Shown piece by piece: positions 9,008-21,677 of a DNA stretch of 64,000 nucleotides; positions within the stretch are counted from its first letter, which is position 1, and each line of letters begins with the position of its first letter. A program made the position numbers and the translations under genes. The stretch comes from Nocardioides mangrovicus. Lineage in GTDB: Bacteria; Actinomycetota; Actinomycetes; Propionibacteriales; Nocardioidaceae. Location: the NCBI RefSeq assembly GCF_003674065.1, contig NZ_RDBE01000006.1:518410-582409 (forward strand), read 5' to 3'. The notes under the pieces are model-generated. The model was not told where the DNA came from, ran no database searches, and saw nothing but the letters and a program-made list of their open reading frames with translations.

Positions 9008-9832
9008 TCAGATCTCGGCGCCGAGCGCGGAGTCGGCCAGCGCGCTGATGCCGTTCTTGTCGCCGGGGGCGTCCGGCTCCTCGTCGTCGTAGTGGAGGAA
9101 CTTGATGCCGCCCTCGACGCTGCCGCCGTCGACCAGCTTGGAGTCGTAGTTGAGGTGGCCGCCCTCGAGCACGAGGATCCGGTCGCACATGTGCTGCACC
9201 GACGCCGCCGCGTGGCTGACGTAGAAGATCGTGGTGCCCTGCTGGCGGATCTCCTGCATCTTCGCCATGCACTTGACCTTGAACGGCTTGTCACCGACCG
9301 CGAGCACCTCGTCGGCCAAGAAGATGTCGGCGTCGACGTGGATGGCGATCGAGAAGCCCAGCCGCGCGCTCATGCCGGAGGAGTAGTGCGAGACCGGCGT
9401 GTCGAGGAAGCGGCCGATGTCGGCGAAGTCGACGATCTCGTCGAACTTGCGGTGGGTCTCGGCCTCGCTCATGCCGAGGATGGCGGCGTTGAGGAAGAGG
9501 TTGTCGCGACCGGAGAGCTGCGGGTGGAAGCCCGCACCGGTAGCGATCAGGCCGGCCACGCGGCCCCGGGTCTTGACCGTGCCGGAGTCGGGCTTGAGCA
9601 CGCCGTTGATCAGCGTGAGCAGCGTCGACTTGCCCGAGCCGTTGAGTCCCATCAGGCCCACCGACTCGCCCTGCTCGACCTCGAAGTTGATGTCGGTCAG
9701 CGCTTGGAAGGTCTCGCTGAGCGGCAGCCCGCGCACCTTCGCGACCATGATCTGCTTGAGGCTGCGGTGGTAATGCATCGTGAAGATCTTGCTGACGTCG
9801 TCCACCACGATCGAGGTGTTCGAGGAGACCAT
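9008..9832 (-). CDS. wzt: Polysaccharide ABC exporter ATPase (Wzt/RfbE type)
   Basis: A 274-residue ATPase with Walker A GLNGSGKST (62-70), signature HYSSGMSARLGFSI and Walker B DIFLADEVLAVGD. This is the O-antigen/teichoic-acid exporter subfamily (Wzt, TagH, Rv3781). It pairs with the permease just upstream (one base between stop and start) to flip lipid-linked glycan across the membrane. The neighbours GlfT2 and UDP-galactopyranose mutase make galactan the probable cargo. No C-terminal carbohydrate-recognition domain is present, so export is probably of a complete undecaprenyl-linked chain without terminal recognition. Confidence 0.92.
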   Translation of the reverse strand: MVSSNTSIVVDDVSKIFTMHYHRSLKQIMVAKVRGLPLSETFQALTDINFEVEQGESVGLMGLNGSGKSTLLTLINGVLKPDSGTVKTRGRVAGLIATGAGFHPQLSGRDNLFLNAAILGMSEAETHRKFDEIVDFADIGRFLDTPVSHYSSGMSARLGFSIAIHVDADIFLADEVLAVGDKPFKVKCMAKMQEIRQQGTTIFYVSHAAASVQHMCDRILVLEGGHLNYDSKLVDGGSVEGGIKFLHYDDEEPDAPGDKNGISALADSALGAEI

Positions 9833-9833
9833 C

Positions 9834-10900
9834 TCAGAGCCTTTCGGGGAACTTGTGCTCGAGCCGGCTGAACGCCCACTGGCACAGCACCAGGAAGACC
9901 AAGCAGCAGGCCAGGGTGATCCCCCCGCGCTCGAGCATGTGCGGCGGCAGCTCGGCGTTGTGGCCCAGGTCGCCGTCGGCCATGTTGACGCCGGTCCAGA
10001 AGAACCGCTGCAGCAAGATCACCGAGTCGCACACCGGATTGGCCAGGTAGAGCTGCACCAGCACCGGGTGGGTGGGCTGGAAGCCCGCGATGCGGTCCCA
10101 GCCGTACATCATCGGCACCATGAAGTGCAGCATCTGGGTGATGGTGCCGGTGACGTTCTGGAAGTCGCGGTAGTAGACGTTGACGGCGCTGAACAGCAGC
10201 GCCACCGCCATGCCGAACACGCTGATGATCGCGGTGCCCAGGAACAGCGCGACGACGCCGGTCAGATCGGTGCGGAACCCCGAGAGCAGGCAGCAGATGA
10301 ACAGCAGCAGGATCTGCGGGAAGATGTGGTAGTACCCCACGATCACGTGGGCGATGGGGAACGTCTCCCGTGGCATCGCCATCTTCTTCACCAGCGTGCG
10401 GTTCTCCCAGATCGAGCGCGTGCCGCCGTTGAAGACCTCGGAGAAGAAGTGGGTGAAGACGATGCCGCAGAAGAGGTGGATGGCGAAGTTGGGCAGGCTG
10501 CGCTGCACGTCGAGCAGCACGCCGAACACCAGGTAGTAGACGCCGAAGCGCAGACCCGGCTGGATGTAGGACCACAGCAGGCCCAGCACCGAGGCGGAGT
10601 ACATCTTGGCGATCTCGCGCCGCACCAGCAGCCGCAGCAGGTAGGGGGCCTTGAAGAGGCCGACGACGCCGCCCGCCGGTGCCGGCGTGACCAGCTCGCC
10701 CTCGACCACCCGGGTCTGCTGCGGCGCCTCCAGCGCCTCGACGACGGGCATCGAGTCGGCCTTCTTGCGCGCCATCTTGCGCGCGCGCTTGGCCGCGTTG
10801 CGTTTGCGGCCGTCGCGCGACTCCTCGATGGTCTCCTTGGCCATCGGGTGGGAGGCCCGGGCCTCCCGCCGCTCCTCGCGGCTGGTCGGCGCTCCGCCGC

Positions 10901-10904
<4 letters not shown>
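9834..10904 (-). CDS. wzm: Polysaccharide ABC exporter permease (Wzm/RfbD type)
   Basis: A 356-residue membrane protein of the ABC-2 family with about six transmembrane helices in the C-terminal two thirds. The roughly 80-residue N-terminal extension is cytoplasmic and strongly basic (KRNAAKRARKMARKKAD), longer than in simple Wzm proteins. It is the partner of the downstream ATPase and the likely galactan flippase (Rv3783-like). ATG 10904 overlaps the GlfT2 stop (ATGA, 10901-10904), indicating that chain polymerisation and export proteins are made together. Confidence 0.92.
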
Positions 10905-14085
<3,181 letters not shown>

Positions 14086-14994
14086 TCAGTCTACGGAAGC
14101 CGGTGGCAAGGACCGCATCGTGCGCGCCGAACGCATGGCACGAATCACGTTGCGGGCCTCCGCGACCCCGCCGCGCAGCGGGCTGAGCACCACCACGGCG
14201 GCGGTCAGCAGCCACGGCTTGAGCCGGACCGCCGCGGTGGCGCCGTAGCGCAGATGCACCACGAAGAGGTTCCGGTACATGTAGAAGCCCTTCCACCCGG
14301 CCAGGTCGTGCTGCTGGTCGAAGTCGAGGCGGCGCACCACCACCGCGTCACGCACCCCCCAGATCCGGAAGCCCGCACGCCGGGCCCGCAGGGCGTAGTC
14401 GACGTCGTCGTAGAAGATGAAGAACGACGGGTCGGGCAGGCCGACCGCGCTCACCACCTCCCGGCGCACCATGAACCCCTCGAAGGGCACGTTCTGCAGC
14501 TCCACCAGCTCCGGCATGGCCCCCCGGCTGCGGTAGGTGGTCTCGACGCTGGCCCGCTTGGGCCGCAGCGCGGTGGCGTGGGTCAGGTCGAAGTCGGTGG
14601 CCGCCTTCTCGACCAGCCGGCCGGCGGAGTCCTCGCGGGTCACCATCAGGCACGCAGCGTGGTCGGGGTCCACCGCGAGCAGCACGTCGAGGCAGTCGGG
14701 CGCGGGCAGCACGTCGTCGTCCATCAGCCAGATCCGGTCCCAGCCGGCCTCGTACGCCGCGCGCACGCCGGCGTGGAAACCGCCCGCTCCCCCGGTGTTC
14801 TCGGCCATCGAGACCACCGCGAGCCCGGGGTTGGCGCTCTCGGCGAGCACCTGCGCGGTGTGGTCGGTGCTGGCGTTGTCGACCACGAGCACGGCGTCGG
14901 GCACTGTGTCGAGGGCGGCGAGCCGCTCGAGCAGCCCGCGCAGCAGGTCGGCGCGGTTGAAGGTGACGACCACGACGCAGACGGTTTCGGTCAC
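14086..14994 (-). CDS. Family 2 glycosyltransferase (wall linker or galactan initiation)
   Basis: A 302-residue cytoplasmic GT-A enzyme: VVVVTFNRADLLRGLLERL, VVDNASTDHT, NTGGAGGFHAGV, WLMDDDVLPAPD metal site, and FFIFYDDVDYALRARRAG acceptor/catalytic motif. The NxGGAGGF motif is shared by GlfT1 and WbbL of the mycobacterial linker pathway. With the neighbouring transferase it probably builds the rhamnosyl or first galactosyl steps before GlfT2; I cannot assign which. GTG 14994 overlaps the stop of the upstream gene (GTGA). The longer upstream frame overlaps that gene and was discarded. Confidence 0.85.
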   Translation of the reverse strand: MTETVCVVVVTFNRADLLRGLLERLAALDTVPDAVLVVDNASTDHTAQVLAESANPGLAVVSMAENTGGAGGFHAGVRAAYEAGWDRIWLMDDDVLPAPDCLDVLLAVDPDHAACLMVTREDSAGRLVEKAATDFDLTHATALRPKRASVETTYRSRGAMPELVELQNVPFEGFMVRREVVSAVGLPDPSFFIFYDDVDYALRARRAGFRIWGVRDAVVVRRLDFDQQHDLAGWKGFYMYRNLFVVHLRYGATAAVRLKPWLLTAAVVVLSPLRGGVAEARNVIRAMRSARTMRSLPPASVD

Positions 14995-15902
14995 GGCAGG
15001 TACCTCTCGTGCCGGCCCCAGCGCCCGTAGAAGCCGTCGTGCATCGCCCCCAGGCTCATCCGCAACCGGCCCAGGTCGGGCTTGGTGAGCAGGTAGAACC
15101 AGACGGTCTTGACCACGAAGGCGAGCACGCCCAGCGGACCGGCGTACTCGCGCAGGTTGGCGACGTTGTTGCGGCACATGCAGTAGTGCTTGAGGTCGCT
15201 CGGCGAGTGGTTGTAGGTCGTCAGCCCGAACATCTCCGGGGTGCCGAGGTCGTCGGTGGCCGGGTGGGCGAACCTGGCGGCCACCACGGTGGCGATCCGG
15301 GCGCCGGCGCGCCGGGCCCGCCACAGGTACTCCACGTCGTCGCCCCAGATGAACAGCTCCTCGCGCACCACGCCGATGCGCTCGACCAGGGCGCGGGTCA
15401 CCAGCACGCCGTTGAAGGGGATGACGACGTCCTCGACGAGGCCCCCGTCGTGCGAACCGTGCGCGGCCGCCTCGACGTCGGCCAGCCGCCGCACCGTGCG
15501 CGAGCCGCCGGGCAGCCGGATCGGGAAGCAGAGCTGCTCGGGATCGGAGTCGGAGACGACCGCCGGGCCGACGAAGTCGTAGCGGTCCACGTAGGGCAGC
15601 AGCAGCTCCAGGCAGTCCGGCGCGGGGACGCCGTCGTCGTCCATGAGCCAGACCAGATCGGCGTCGGAGTCGAGGAAGGCCTCCAGCCCGGCGGCGAACC
15701 CGCCCGCTCCCCCGGCGTTACGACCCATCTCGTGCACCCGCACGCCCAGCTCCCGCAGCGCCGCGACGGTGTCGTCGGTGGAGGCGTTGTCGACCACGAG
15801 CAGCTCGTCGGGCACCACCGACCCCGCGGCGACGGCCCGCGCCAGCCGCGTGACCATCGCGCTGCGGTTGTAGGTCACCGCGACGGCGAGGATGCGTGGC
15901 AC
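14991..15902 (-). CDS. GlfT1-like galactofuranosyltransferase
   Basis: A 303-residue GT2 enzyme with AVTYNRSAMVTRL, VVDNASTDDT, RNAGGAGGFAAGL, WLMDDDGVPAPD and IPFNGVLVTRALVERIG followed by LFIWGDDVEYLWRARRAG. The FPIRLPGG and FNGVL segments and the C-terminal RNN/YLL pattern look closer to GlfT1 (Rv3782) than to WbbL, so initiation of the galactan on the rhamnosyl linker is the best guess. GTG 15902 has a TAGGGT box (15911-15916 on the complementary strand) 8 nt upstream, making it the probable promoter-proximal gene of the galactan operon. Confidence 0.8.
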   Translation of the reverse strand: MPRILAVAVTYNRSAMVTRLARAVAAGSVVPDELLVVDNASTDDTVAALRELGVRVHEMGRNAGGAGGFAAGLEAFLDSDADLVWLMDDDGVPAPDCLELLLPYVDRYDFVGPAVVSDSDPEQLCFPIRLPGGSRTVRRLADVEAAAHGSHDGGLVEDVVIPFNGVLVTRALVERIGVVREELFIWGDDVEYLWRARRAGARIATVVAARFAHPATDDLGTPEMFGLTTYNHSPSDLKHYCMCRNNVANLREYAGPLGVLAFVVKTVWFYLLTKPDLGRLRMSLGAMHDGFYGRWGRHERYLP

Positions 15903-15924
15903 GCGCAGAGACCCTAGTGGTGAC

Positions 15925-17442
15925 TCAGCAGGAGTCGTTGAGGTTGGTGGACTGGTTGGCCAGGTAGCCGGACTTCAGGCTGCCGTAGGAGCCACCGGTG
16001 ACCGGCCCGGCGGGCGTGCTGGTCGCCGGCGCGGACGGGGTGGTGGTCGTCGACGACTTCGGCGCCGCCTGCACCGTCTTCTTCTTGACCGTCTTGCCCT
16101 CGGAGACCTTGATCGCCCGCTGGACCATCCGGTGGATCTTGGGCAGGTCGGGCTTGTAGGTCTCGATGACCGGCGGCACGAACGAGACCGTGCGGATGGG
16201 CTGCTTGCGGGCCTTGAGGGCCAGGTCGATGAAGCGGTCGACCTCCGAGCCGGGGATGTCGGTCTTGAGCATCGTCTCGCCGGCGTCGGCGATGGCGCCG
16301 AACTTCAGCACCACCGTCTTCGGGCTGAGCTGCTGGAGCATCGCGTTCATGACGCACTTCTGGCGCGCCATGCGCGAGTAGTCGTCGGCCGCCATGCGGG
16401 AGCGGGCGTACCAGAGCAGGTCGTCGCCCTTGAGCTTCTGCACGCCCGGCTCGATGTAGGAGTGGCCGTCGAAGTCGCCGAGCGCGCCCTTGGGGATCTT
16501 CTGGCGGACGTCGATGGTGACGCCGCCGACGGCGTCGGTGAGCTTGCGGAAGCCCTGCAGGTTCACCATCGCGTAGTAGTTGATCTTCAGGCCGGTAATG
16601 CCCTCGACGGCCTCGGTGGTGGCCTCGACGCCGGGGTTGTCGAAGCCCTTGAAGAGCGCGGTGTGGTTGCCCGCCCAGGTGACGAGCGAGTTCAGCTCGC
16701 ACTCATCGCAGTTGTAGCCGCGCGGGAACTGCTTGGCCATCAAGGAGCCTGGCCGGAAGGTGAAGTGGGTCATGTTGCGCGGCAGCCCGAACAAGATGGT
16801 CTTGCCGGTGCCGGCGTCGATGCTGGCCACCGTGAGGCTGTCGGGACGCAGCCCCCAGCGGGTCTTGCCGGAGTCGCCGCCGAGCAGCAGCACGTTGAAG
16901 CGGCCGGCGTGCGCGCTGGTGACCGTCGTGCTCCCGAACATCTCGGCCAGGAAGCCGCGCTGCACCCCCACCACGTGGGAGACGAAGAGCAGGCTGCCCA
17001 CCATCGAGAAGGTCAGGACCCCGTTGAGCCCGACCATGGCCAGCCGCTGCTTCTGGCGCAGCCCCAGCGGGTCGCCGAGGCGCCAGGCGTCGACGAACAG
17101 GTAGGCCCAGCCGACCGCGAGCACGATCAGGCCGAAGCGCAGCAGGCCCAGCACGACGGTGTTGCTGACCAGCCAGAACACGAAGCTGTGCGAGACCAGC
17201 CCGAGCAGCATGACCAGCACGGTCGTGGCCACCAGCCCCAGCACGACGCGGATGGCGACGCGGCCGGTCTGCTTGCTGCCGGCCGTCAGCTGCGCGGAGC
17301 CCGGCAGCACCAGGGTCATCAGCATCAGGGCCACGGCACGGCGGAACCGGATCCGCGCCACCTCGGGCGAGCGGTCGCGGCGGCCGAAGGCATCGACGCT
17401 GGGAGCAGGCGAACGGAGCCCAGGGGAAGGGTCGGGCAGCAC
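15925..17442 (-). CDS. LytR-CpsA-Psr family wall-polymer ligase with four N-terminal helices
   Basis: A 505-residue LCP protein. The N-terminal third holds about four membrane helices, more than the single anchor of most LCP proteins. The extracytoplasmic LCP domain follows (LLGGDSGKTRWGLRPDSL with the pyrophosphate-binding Arg/Asp, FGLPRNM, and the ARSRMAADDYSRMARQK motif), then a Thr/Pro/Ala-rich tail. LCP enzymes transfer undecaprenyl-linked polymers such as arabinogalactan to peptidoglycan. Adjacent galactan genes suggest that substrate. Start: GATACT 7 nt upstream favours GTG 17442; GTG 17457 would add five residues. Confidence 0.88.
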   Translation of the reverse strand: MLPDPSPGLRSPAPSVDAFGRRDRSPEVARIRFRRAVALMLMTLVLPGSAQLTAGSKQTGRVAIRVVLGLVATTVLVMLLGLVSHSFVFWLVSNTVVLGLLRFGLIVLAVGWAYLFVDAWRLGDPLGLRQKQRLAMVGLNGVLTFSMVGSLLFVSHVVGVQRGFLAEMFGSTTVTSAHAGRFNVLLLGGDSGKTRWGLRPDSLTVASIDAGTGKTILFGLPRNMTHFTFRPGSLMAKQFPRGYNCDECELNSLVTWAGNHTALFKGFDNPGVEATTEAVEGITGLKINYYAMVNLQGFRKLTDAVGGVTIDVRQKIPKGALGDFDGHSYIEPGVQKLKGDDLLWYARSRMAADDYSRMARQKCVMNAMLQQLSPKTVVLKFGAIADAGETMLKTDIPGSEVDRFIDLALKARKQPIRTVSFVPPVIETYKPDLPKIHRMVQRAIKVSEGKTVKKKTVQAAPKSSTTTTPSAPATSTPAGPVTGGSYGSLKSGYLANQSTNLNDSC

Positions 17443-17513
17443 GCCGCCAAGTATCACCAGTCACAGCAGTCACACGGGTACCGACACGCCTGCTCCCTCT
17501 ACGGTGGCGGGTG

Positions 17514-18374
17514 ATGTCCCCGGTCGCGCTCGCCCTGGTCCTGGTGGCCGCAGTGGCGCACGCGGCCTGGAACCTCGCCTCGCGCGGGGTGCGGGCCGAT
17601 GCGAGCGTGTTCGTCTTCGCCTACGCCACCTGGTCGGCCGCGCTGTGGCTGCCGGTGGCGGCGGTGGTCTGGGCCCTCGACCCGCAGCGCCCGACCTGGG
17701 CCTGGCTGCTGGCGCCCGTGGTCTCGGGCGCGCTGCACAACGTCTACGGCACCGTGCTGCAGCGCGGCTACCACAGCGGCGACCTCAACCTCGTCTACCC
17801 GGTGGCCCGCGGCGTCGGGCCGATGCTGACGCTGGTGGTGGCGGTGAGCGTGCTGGGCGAGCGACCCTCGCTGCTGGGCGGGCTCGGAGCGGTGATCATC
17901 GTCGCCGGCATCGTCGTCATCGCCTTCCCGGCGGCCGGTCTGCCCCGCGACGGGCTGCGGCGCAGCGTCGGCTGGGGCGCCGCCACCGGCGCCACGATCG
18001 CGGCGTACACGCTGTGGGACGCCTACGCCGTCACCGACCTGCGCGTGCCGCCGCTGTCGTACTTCGCGCTCAACCTGGTGGCCCAGGTGCTCACGCTGGC
18101 CCCGTGGACGCTGCGGCGGCTGCCCGCCGTGCGAGCGGTCTGGCGCGAGCAGCGCGGCCCGACGGCGACCGTGGCCGTGCTCTCGCCGCTGGCCTACGTG
18201 CTGGTGCTGGAGGCGATGCGGATGGCGCCGGTGGCGCTCGTGGCCAGCACCCGGGAGACCAGCATCGTCATCGGCTCACTGCTCGGCACCCGGCTCTTCG
18301 GCGAGCCCGGCGGTCGGCGACGCGGCCTGGGGGCGGTCATCGTGCTGGGCGGGATCGCGCTGGTGGCCCTGTAG
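17514..18374 (+). CDS. EamA/DMT-family transporter
   Basis: A 286-residue protein of about ten transmembrane helices arranged as two EamA repeats (first half ending near GVVVIAFPAAG, second half ending GLGAVIVLGGIALVAL). Substrate unknown; the family exports amino acids, nucleotides or sugars. A TACGGT box at 17500-17505 lies just upstream, so the mRNA is leaderless or nearly so; GTG 17511 is the alternative first codon. It is divergent from the LCP ligase across about 70 bp. Confidence 0.85.
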   Translation: MSPVALALVLVAAVAHAAWNLASRGVRADASVFVFAYATWSAALWLPVAAVVWALDPQRPTWAWLLAPVVSGALHNVYGTVLQRGYHSGDLNLVYPVARGVGPMLTLVVAVSVLGERPSLLGGLGAVIIVAGIVVIAFPAAGLPRDGLRRSVGWGAATGATIAAYTLWDAYAVTDLRVPPLSYFALNLVAQVLTLAPWTLRRLPAVRAVWREQRGPTATVAVLSPLAYVLVLEAMRMAPVALVASTRETSIVIGSLLGTRLFGEPGGRRRGLGAVIVLGGIALVAL

Positions 18375-18384
18375 GTTCGGGCGC

Positions 18385-19551
18385 ATGCCGAACCGGGACG
18401 ACCCCGAATTCGACTGGCTCTACGGCGGCAAGCAGGCCAGCGCCAGCGAGGACTCCGAGGCCACCCGCATGATGCCGGTGACCCCTCGGGAGGCGCCGCG
18501 GCGCACCGCGCCCTCGGCCCCGAGCAACGGCCCGGACCGGCGCACGCCGGCCCCGGCGCCCGCACCGGAGCCGACCGGCACGACCAAGCGGCCACGCAGC
18601 CGGGCGCGCATCGTGCGCCGCGTGGTGCTGCTCGTGGTGCTGCTCTACGTCGTGTTCCTCATCGTCGTGCCCGTCCAGGCCTGGGGCCGGCTGAAGAAGG
18701 TCGACGCCGAGCCTGCCGGCGACCGGCCCGCCGAGCAGCCGGGCACCACCTACCTGCTGGTCGGCTCCGACAGCCGCCGCGGCCTCTCGGCCGAGGAGCG
18801 CAAGAAGCTCGGCACCGGCGACGCCGCCGGGCAGCGCACCGACACGATCATGATGCTGCACGTCGGCAGCGGCCCCAGCACGCTGATCTCCATCCCGCGC
18901 GACTCCCTCGTGCCGATCCCGGGCCACGGCACCACCAAGGTCAACGCCGCGTTCGCCTACGGCGGACCGAAGCTGCTGGTCAACACCATCGAGCAGGACA
19001 CTGGCGTGCGCATCGACCACTACGTCGAGATCGGGTTCGGTGGCTTCGTCAACGCCGTCGACGCCGTGGGCGGCGTGCAGGTCTGCGCGCACAAGCACCT
19101 CGTCGACAAGCTGGCGAACCTCAACATGACGAAGGGCTGCCACCACGTCGACGGCGTCACGGCGCTGGCCTTCTCCCGCTCCCGCCACACCCAGGCGCTC
19201 GGCGACATCGGCCGCGCCCAGCACCAGCGCCAGGTGCTGGCCGAGGTGGGCAGCAAGGTGAAGTCGCCGCGCACGGTGCTCGACCCGTTCCGCTACTACG
19301 GCCTCAACGAGGCCGCCGCGAGCTCGCTGGTGGTGAGCAAGGGCACCTCCCCCGTGGCGCTGGGCCGGTTCGCCTGGGCGATGACGAGGGTCAACGGCAC
19401 CAGCGGGCTCACCTGCTCGATGCCGATCAGCGACCTCGCCGTGCACTGGGACCGCACCCGAGCGCTGGCGCTGATGAACCTGATCAAGAACGACGAGACC
19501 GACCAGATCAAGGCCGCCGGGCTGTGCACGGCCACCGGGTTCAAGAAGTGA
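18385..19551 (+). CDS. LytR-CpsA-Psr family protein, single-pass
   Basis: A 388-residue LCP protein: a disordered, Pro/Ala-rich cytoplasmic N-terminus (about 75 residues), one membrane helix (about 76-97), then the LCP domain with LLVGSDSRRGLS, GQRTDTIMML, ISIPRDSLVPIPG, TKVNAAFAYGG and the late FSRSRHTQALGDIGRAQHQR motif. It probably attaches a lipid-linked wall polymer to peptidoglycan, like the first LCP gene but with the classical topology. TAGGTT at 18372-18377 lies 7 nt before ATG 18385, indicating a leaderless mRNA. Its stop overlaps the next start (GTGA). Confidence 0.92.
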   Translation: MPNRDDPEFDWLYGGKQASASEDSEATRMMPVTPREAPRRTAPSAPSNGPDRRTPAPAPAPEPTGTTKRPRSRARIVRRVVLLVVLLYVVFLIVVPVQAWGRLKKVDAEPAGDRPAEQPGTTYLLVGSDSRRGLSAEERKKLGTGDAAGQRTDTIMMLHVGSGPSTLISIPRDSLVPIPGHGTTKVNAAFAYGGPKLLVNTIEQDTGVRIDHYVEIGFGGFVNAVDAVGGVQVCAHKHLVDKLANLNMTKGCHHVDGVTALAFSRSRHTQALGDIGRAQHQRQVLAEVGSKVKSPRTVLDPFRYYGLNEAAASSLVVSKGTSPVALGRFAWAMTRVNGTSGLTCSMPISDLAVHWDRTRALALMNLIKNDETDQIKAAGLCTATGFKK

Positions 19552-20423
19552 GCGACCAGCCCTTCGAGACCCTGCACCTCGCGCTCGACGAGGACGGCAT
19601 CCTCACGGTCACGCTGAATCGACCGGACGCGCTCAACGCCTTCGACCTGACCATGGCCGCGGAGCTCGAGACCCTCTTCGTCGCGGTGCGTGGGGACGAC
19701 GACGTGCGTGCCGTCGTCGTGACCGGCGCGGGGCGCGCCTTCTGCGCCGGCATGGACCTCTCCGCCGAGGGCAACGTCTTCGGCCTCGACGAGTCGCTCG
19801 AGCCGACGCCGGCCGACCTGCGCGACCACCTCACCGACGAGCCGTTCGATTCCGGCGTCCGCGACACCGGCGGCAGGGTGACGTTGGCGATCCGCGCCTG
19901 CCGTAAGCCGGTGATCGCGGCCATCAACGGCGCCGCGGTCGGCATCGGCGCGACGATGACCTTGGCCATGGACGTCCGACTCGCCTCCGAGTCCGCCCGC
20001 ATCGGCTTCGTCTTCGGCCGGCTCGGCATCGTGCCCGAGGCGACGTCGTCGTTCTACCTGCCCCGCATCGTCGGTCTGCCGACGGCGCTGGAGTGGGTCT
20101 ACTCCTCGCGCATCCTCACCGCCGAGGAGGCGCTGGCCGGCCGGCTGGTGCGCTCGGTGCACCCGGGCGAGGAGCTGCTACCCGCCGCGTACGCGCTGGC
20201 CCGCGAGTTCACCCGGGATCGGTCCCCCGTGGCCGTCGCCATGGCGCGCGAGCTGCTCTACGCCGGAGCGGGCGACACCGACCCGCTGGAGACCCATCGG
20301 CGCGACAGCCTGGCCATGTGGCATGCCTCCGTCGGCGACGGCAAGGAGGGCGTGGCGGCGTTCTTGGAGAAGCGGCCGCCGCGGTTCACCGGTCGCGCCA
20401 GCCGCACGCCCGACCTCGACTGA
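19548..20423 (+). CDS. Enoyl-CoA hydratase/isomerase family protein
   Basis: A 291-residue crotonase. Signs are TVTLNRPDALNAFD, the oxyanion loop AFCAGMDLSAEG, and NGAAVGIGATMTLAMDVRLAS followed by GFVFGRLGIVPEATSSFYLPRIVG, where E occupies the usual catalytic Glu position. It would hydrate enoyl-CoA thioesters in fatty-acid degradation, though crotonases vary widely in reaction. GTG 19548 overlaps the LCP stop, so it is co-transcribed with a wall gene without an obvious functional link. A short GC hairpin (20481-20494) follows. Confidence 0.9.
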   Translation: MSDQPFETLHLALDEDGILTVTLNRPDALNAFDLTMAAELETLFVAVRGDDDVRAVVVTGAGRAFCAGMDLSAEGNVFGLDESLEPTPADLRDHLTDEPFDSGVRDTGGRVTLAIRACRKPVIAAINGAAVGIGATMTLAMDVRLASESARIGFVFGRLGIVPEATSSFYLPRIVGLPTALEWVYSSRILTAEEALAGRLVRSVHPGEELLPAAYALAREFTRDRSPVAVAMARELLYAGAGDTDPLETHRRDSLAMWHASVGDGKEGVAAFLEKRPPRFTGRASRTPDLD

Positions 20424-20480
20424 GGGCGCGCCGCACTCGGCTCGACCCTGGTCTTTGGCTGGGAACGCTGTGCTTCTGCT

Positions 20481-20494
20481 GAGGGAGCCCCCTC
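20481..20494 (+). terminator. Small GC hairpin after the crotonase gene
   Basis: GAGGG (20481-20485) pairs with CCCTC (20490-20494) around a 4-nt loop in the 102-bp gap. It is weak and has no T-run. Confidence 0.3.
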
Positions 20495-20525
20495 GCGGGC
20501 CGCGCGCGGCGTACCTTCGCCGGAT

Positions 20526-21677
20526 GTGAGCAGTGGGGGCCCGCTGGGCCTGACGTCGGTAGGACTGGCGATCGTCCTGGTCGTCCTCGCGGTGGCGGCG
20601 CCGGTCGGCGTGGGACTGCTGTGGTGGTGGCGGCGACCGGCTCGCCGCTGGCTCACGGGCACCCTCGGCGTCGGCGCCGTCGTGGTCGGGCAGGTCGCCG
20701 CGGTGGCGGCCGTCTTCGCGCTGGTGAACCAGCAGTACGACTTCTACGCCAGCTGGAGCGACCTGCTGGGCAACGGATCGGCCGCCACCTCCGACCAAGG
20801 CGTCTCCACCGGCACCAGCCATCCCGGCGGCGGACGTACCGAGGTCATCCACATCGCGGGCACGGCCTCCCACGCCAGCGGCTTCGCACTGGTGTGGCTG
20901 CCCCGGCAGTACGACGAGCCGGCCTACCGGCACCACCGGTTCCCCGTGGTGGAGTTCCTGCCCGGCCAGCCCGAGCAGCCGCTGGGGGCGTTCTCGGCCT
21001 TCAACCTGGCCAGCGACGCAGCCCACGAGATCGACAGCGGCCGGGTCGCGCCGTTCGTGCTCGTCGTGCCGCCGCTGATGATCCGCCCGCCCCACGACAC
21101 CGAGTGCACGAACATCCCGCACGGCCCGCAGGCGCTGACCTGGCTCTCCCAGGACGTCCCGCACGCGATCACCGCGCGGCTGCGGGTGCAGCCGCCCGGG
21201 CGGCACTGGTCGGTCATGGGCTGGAGCACCGGCGGCTTCTGCGCGGCCAAGCTGCTCTACACCGACCACCGCGAGTTCGCCTCGGCGGTGAGCATCGGGG
21301 CGTACTTCCAGCCGATCACCGAGGGCAGCTGGCCGCGGCTCTTCGGCGTCGGCCGGCACGCCCAGACCGTCCGGCGGCTCAACTCGCCCCAGTGGCTCTA
21401 CCGCCACACCCTGGCCGGCCTGCGCGCGCGGCTGCTCATCGTCTCCAGCCGTCAGGACAAGGAGTCGTGGCCCTCGACGGCCCGGATGCTCGCGGTCACC
21501 ACCGACAGCACCGCGGTCGGCCACATCGCGCTGACCGACGGGGGTCACAACTTCCGCGTCTACGAGCCCTACGTCGGCCCCGCGCTGCGGTGGCTGGCCA
21601 CCACCGGGTCGCTGGGCTCGGCCGGGTCGACGTCACGGGCGGCATCGGGAGCGACATCAGGGTCGACGTCATCGTGA
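20526..21677 (+). CDS. Membrane-anchored alpha/beta-hydrolase (esterase D/antigen 85-like fold)
   Basis: A 383-residue protein with two N-terminal membrane helices (about 10-33 and 42-66) and an extracytoplasmic alpha/beta-hydrolase domain. The nucleophile elbow is GWSTGG, with HNF near the end supplying the His (TDGGHNFRVYEPY). It resembles putative esterases related to the antigen 85 fold. The substrate may be an envelope ester, but this is unproven. TACCTT at 20512-20517 lies 8 nt before GTG 20526. The last 17 codons encode a Gly/Ser/Thr/Ala tail written in 12-bp repeats that merge into the operator array of the next gene. Confidence 0.85.
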   Translation: MSSGGPLGLTSVGLAIVLVVLAVAAPVGVGLLWWWRRPARRWLTGTLGVGAVVVGQVAAVAAVFALVNQQYDFYASWSDLLGNGSAATSDQGVSTGTSHPGGGRTEVIHIAGTASHASGFALVWLPRQYDEPAYRHHRFPVVEFLPGQPEQPLGAFSAFNLASDAAHEIDSGRVAPFVLVVPPLMIRPPHDTECTNIPHGPQALTWLSQDVPHAITARLRVQPPGRHWSVMGWSTGGFCAAKLLYTDHREFASAVSIGAYFQPITEGSWPRLFGVGRHAQTVRRLNSPQWLYRHTLAGLRARLLIVSSRQDKESWPSTARMLAVTTDSTAVGHIALTDGGHNFRVYEPYVGPALRWLATTGSLGSAGSTSRAASGATSGSTSS

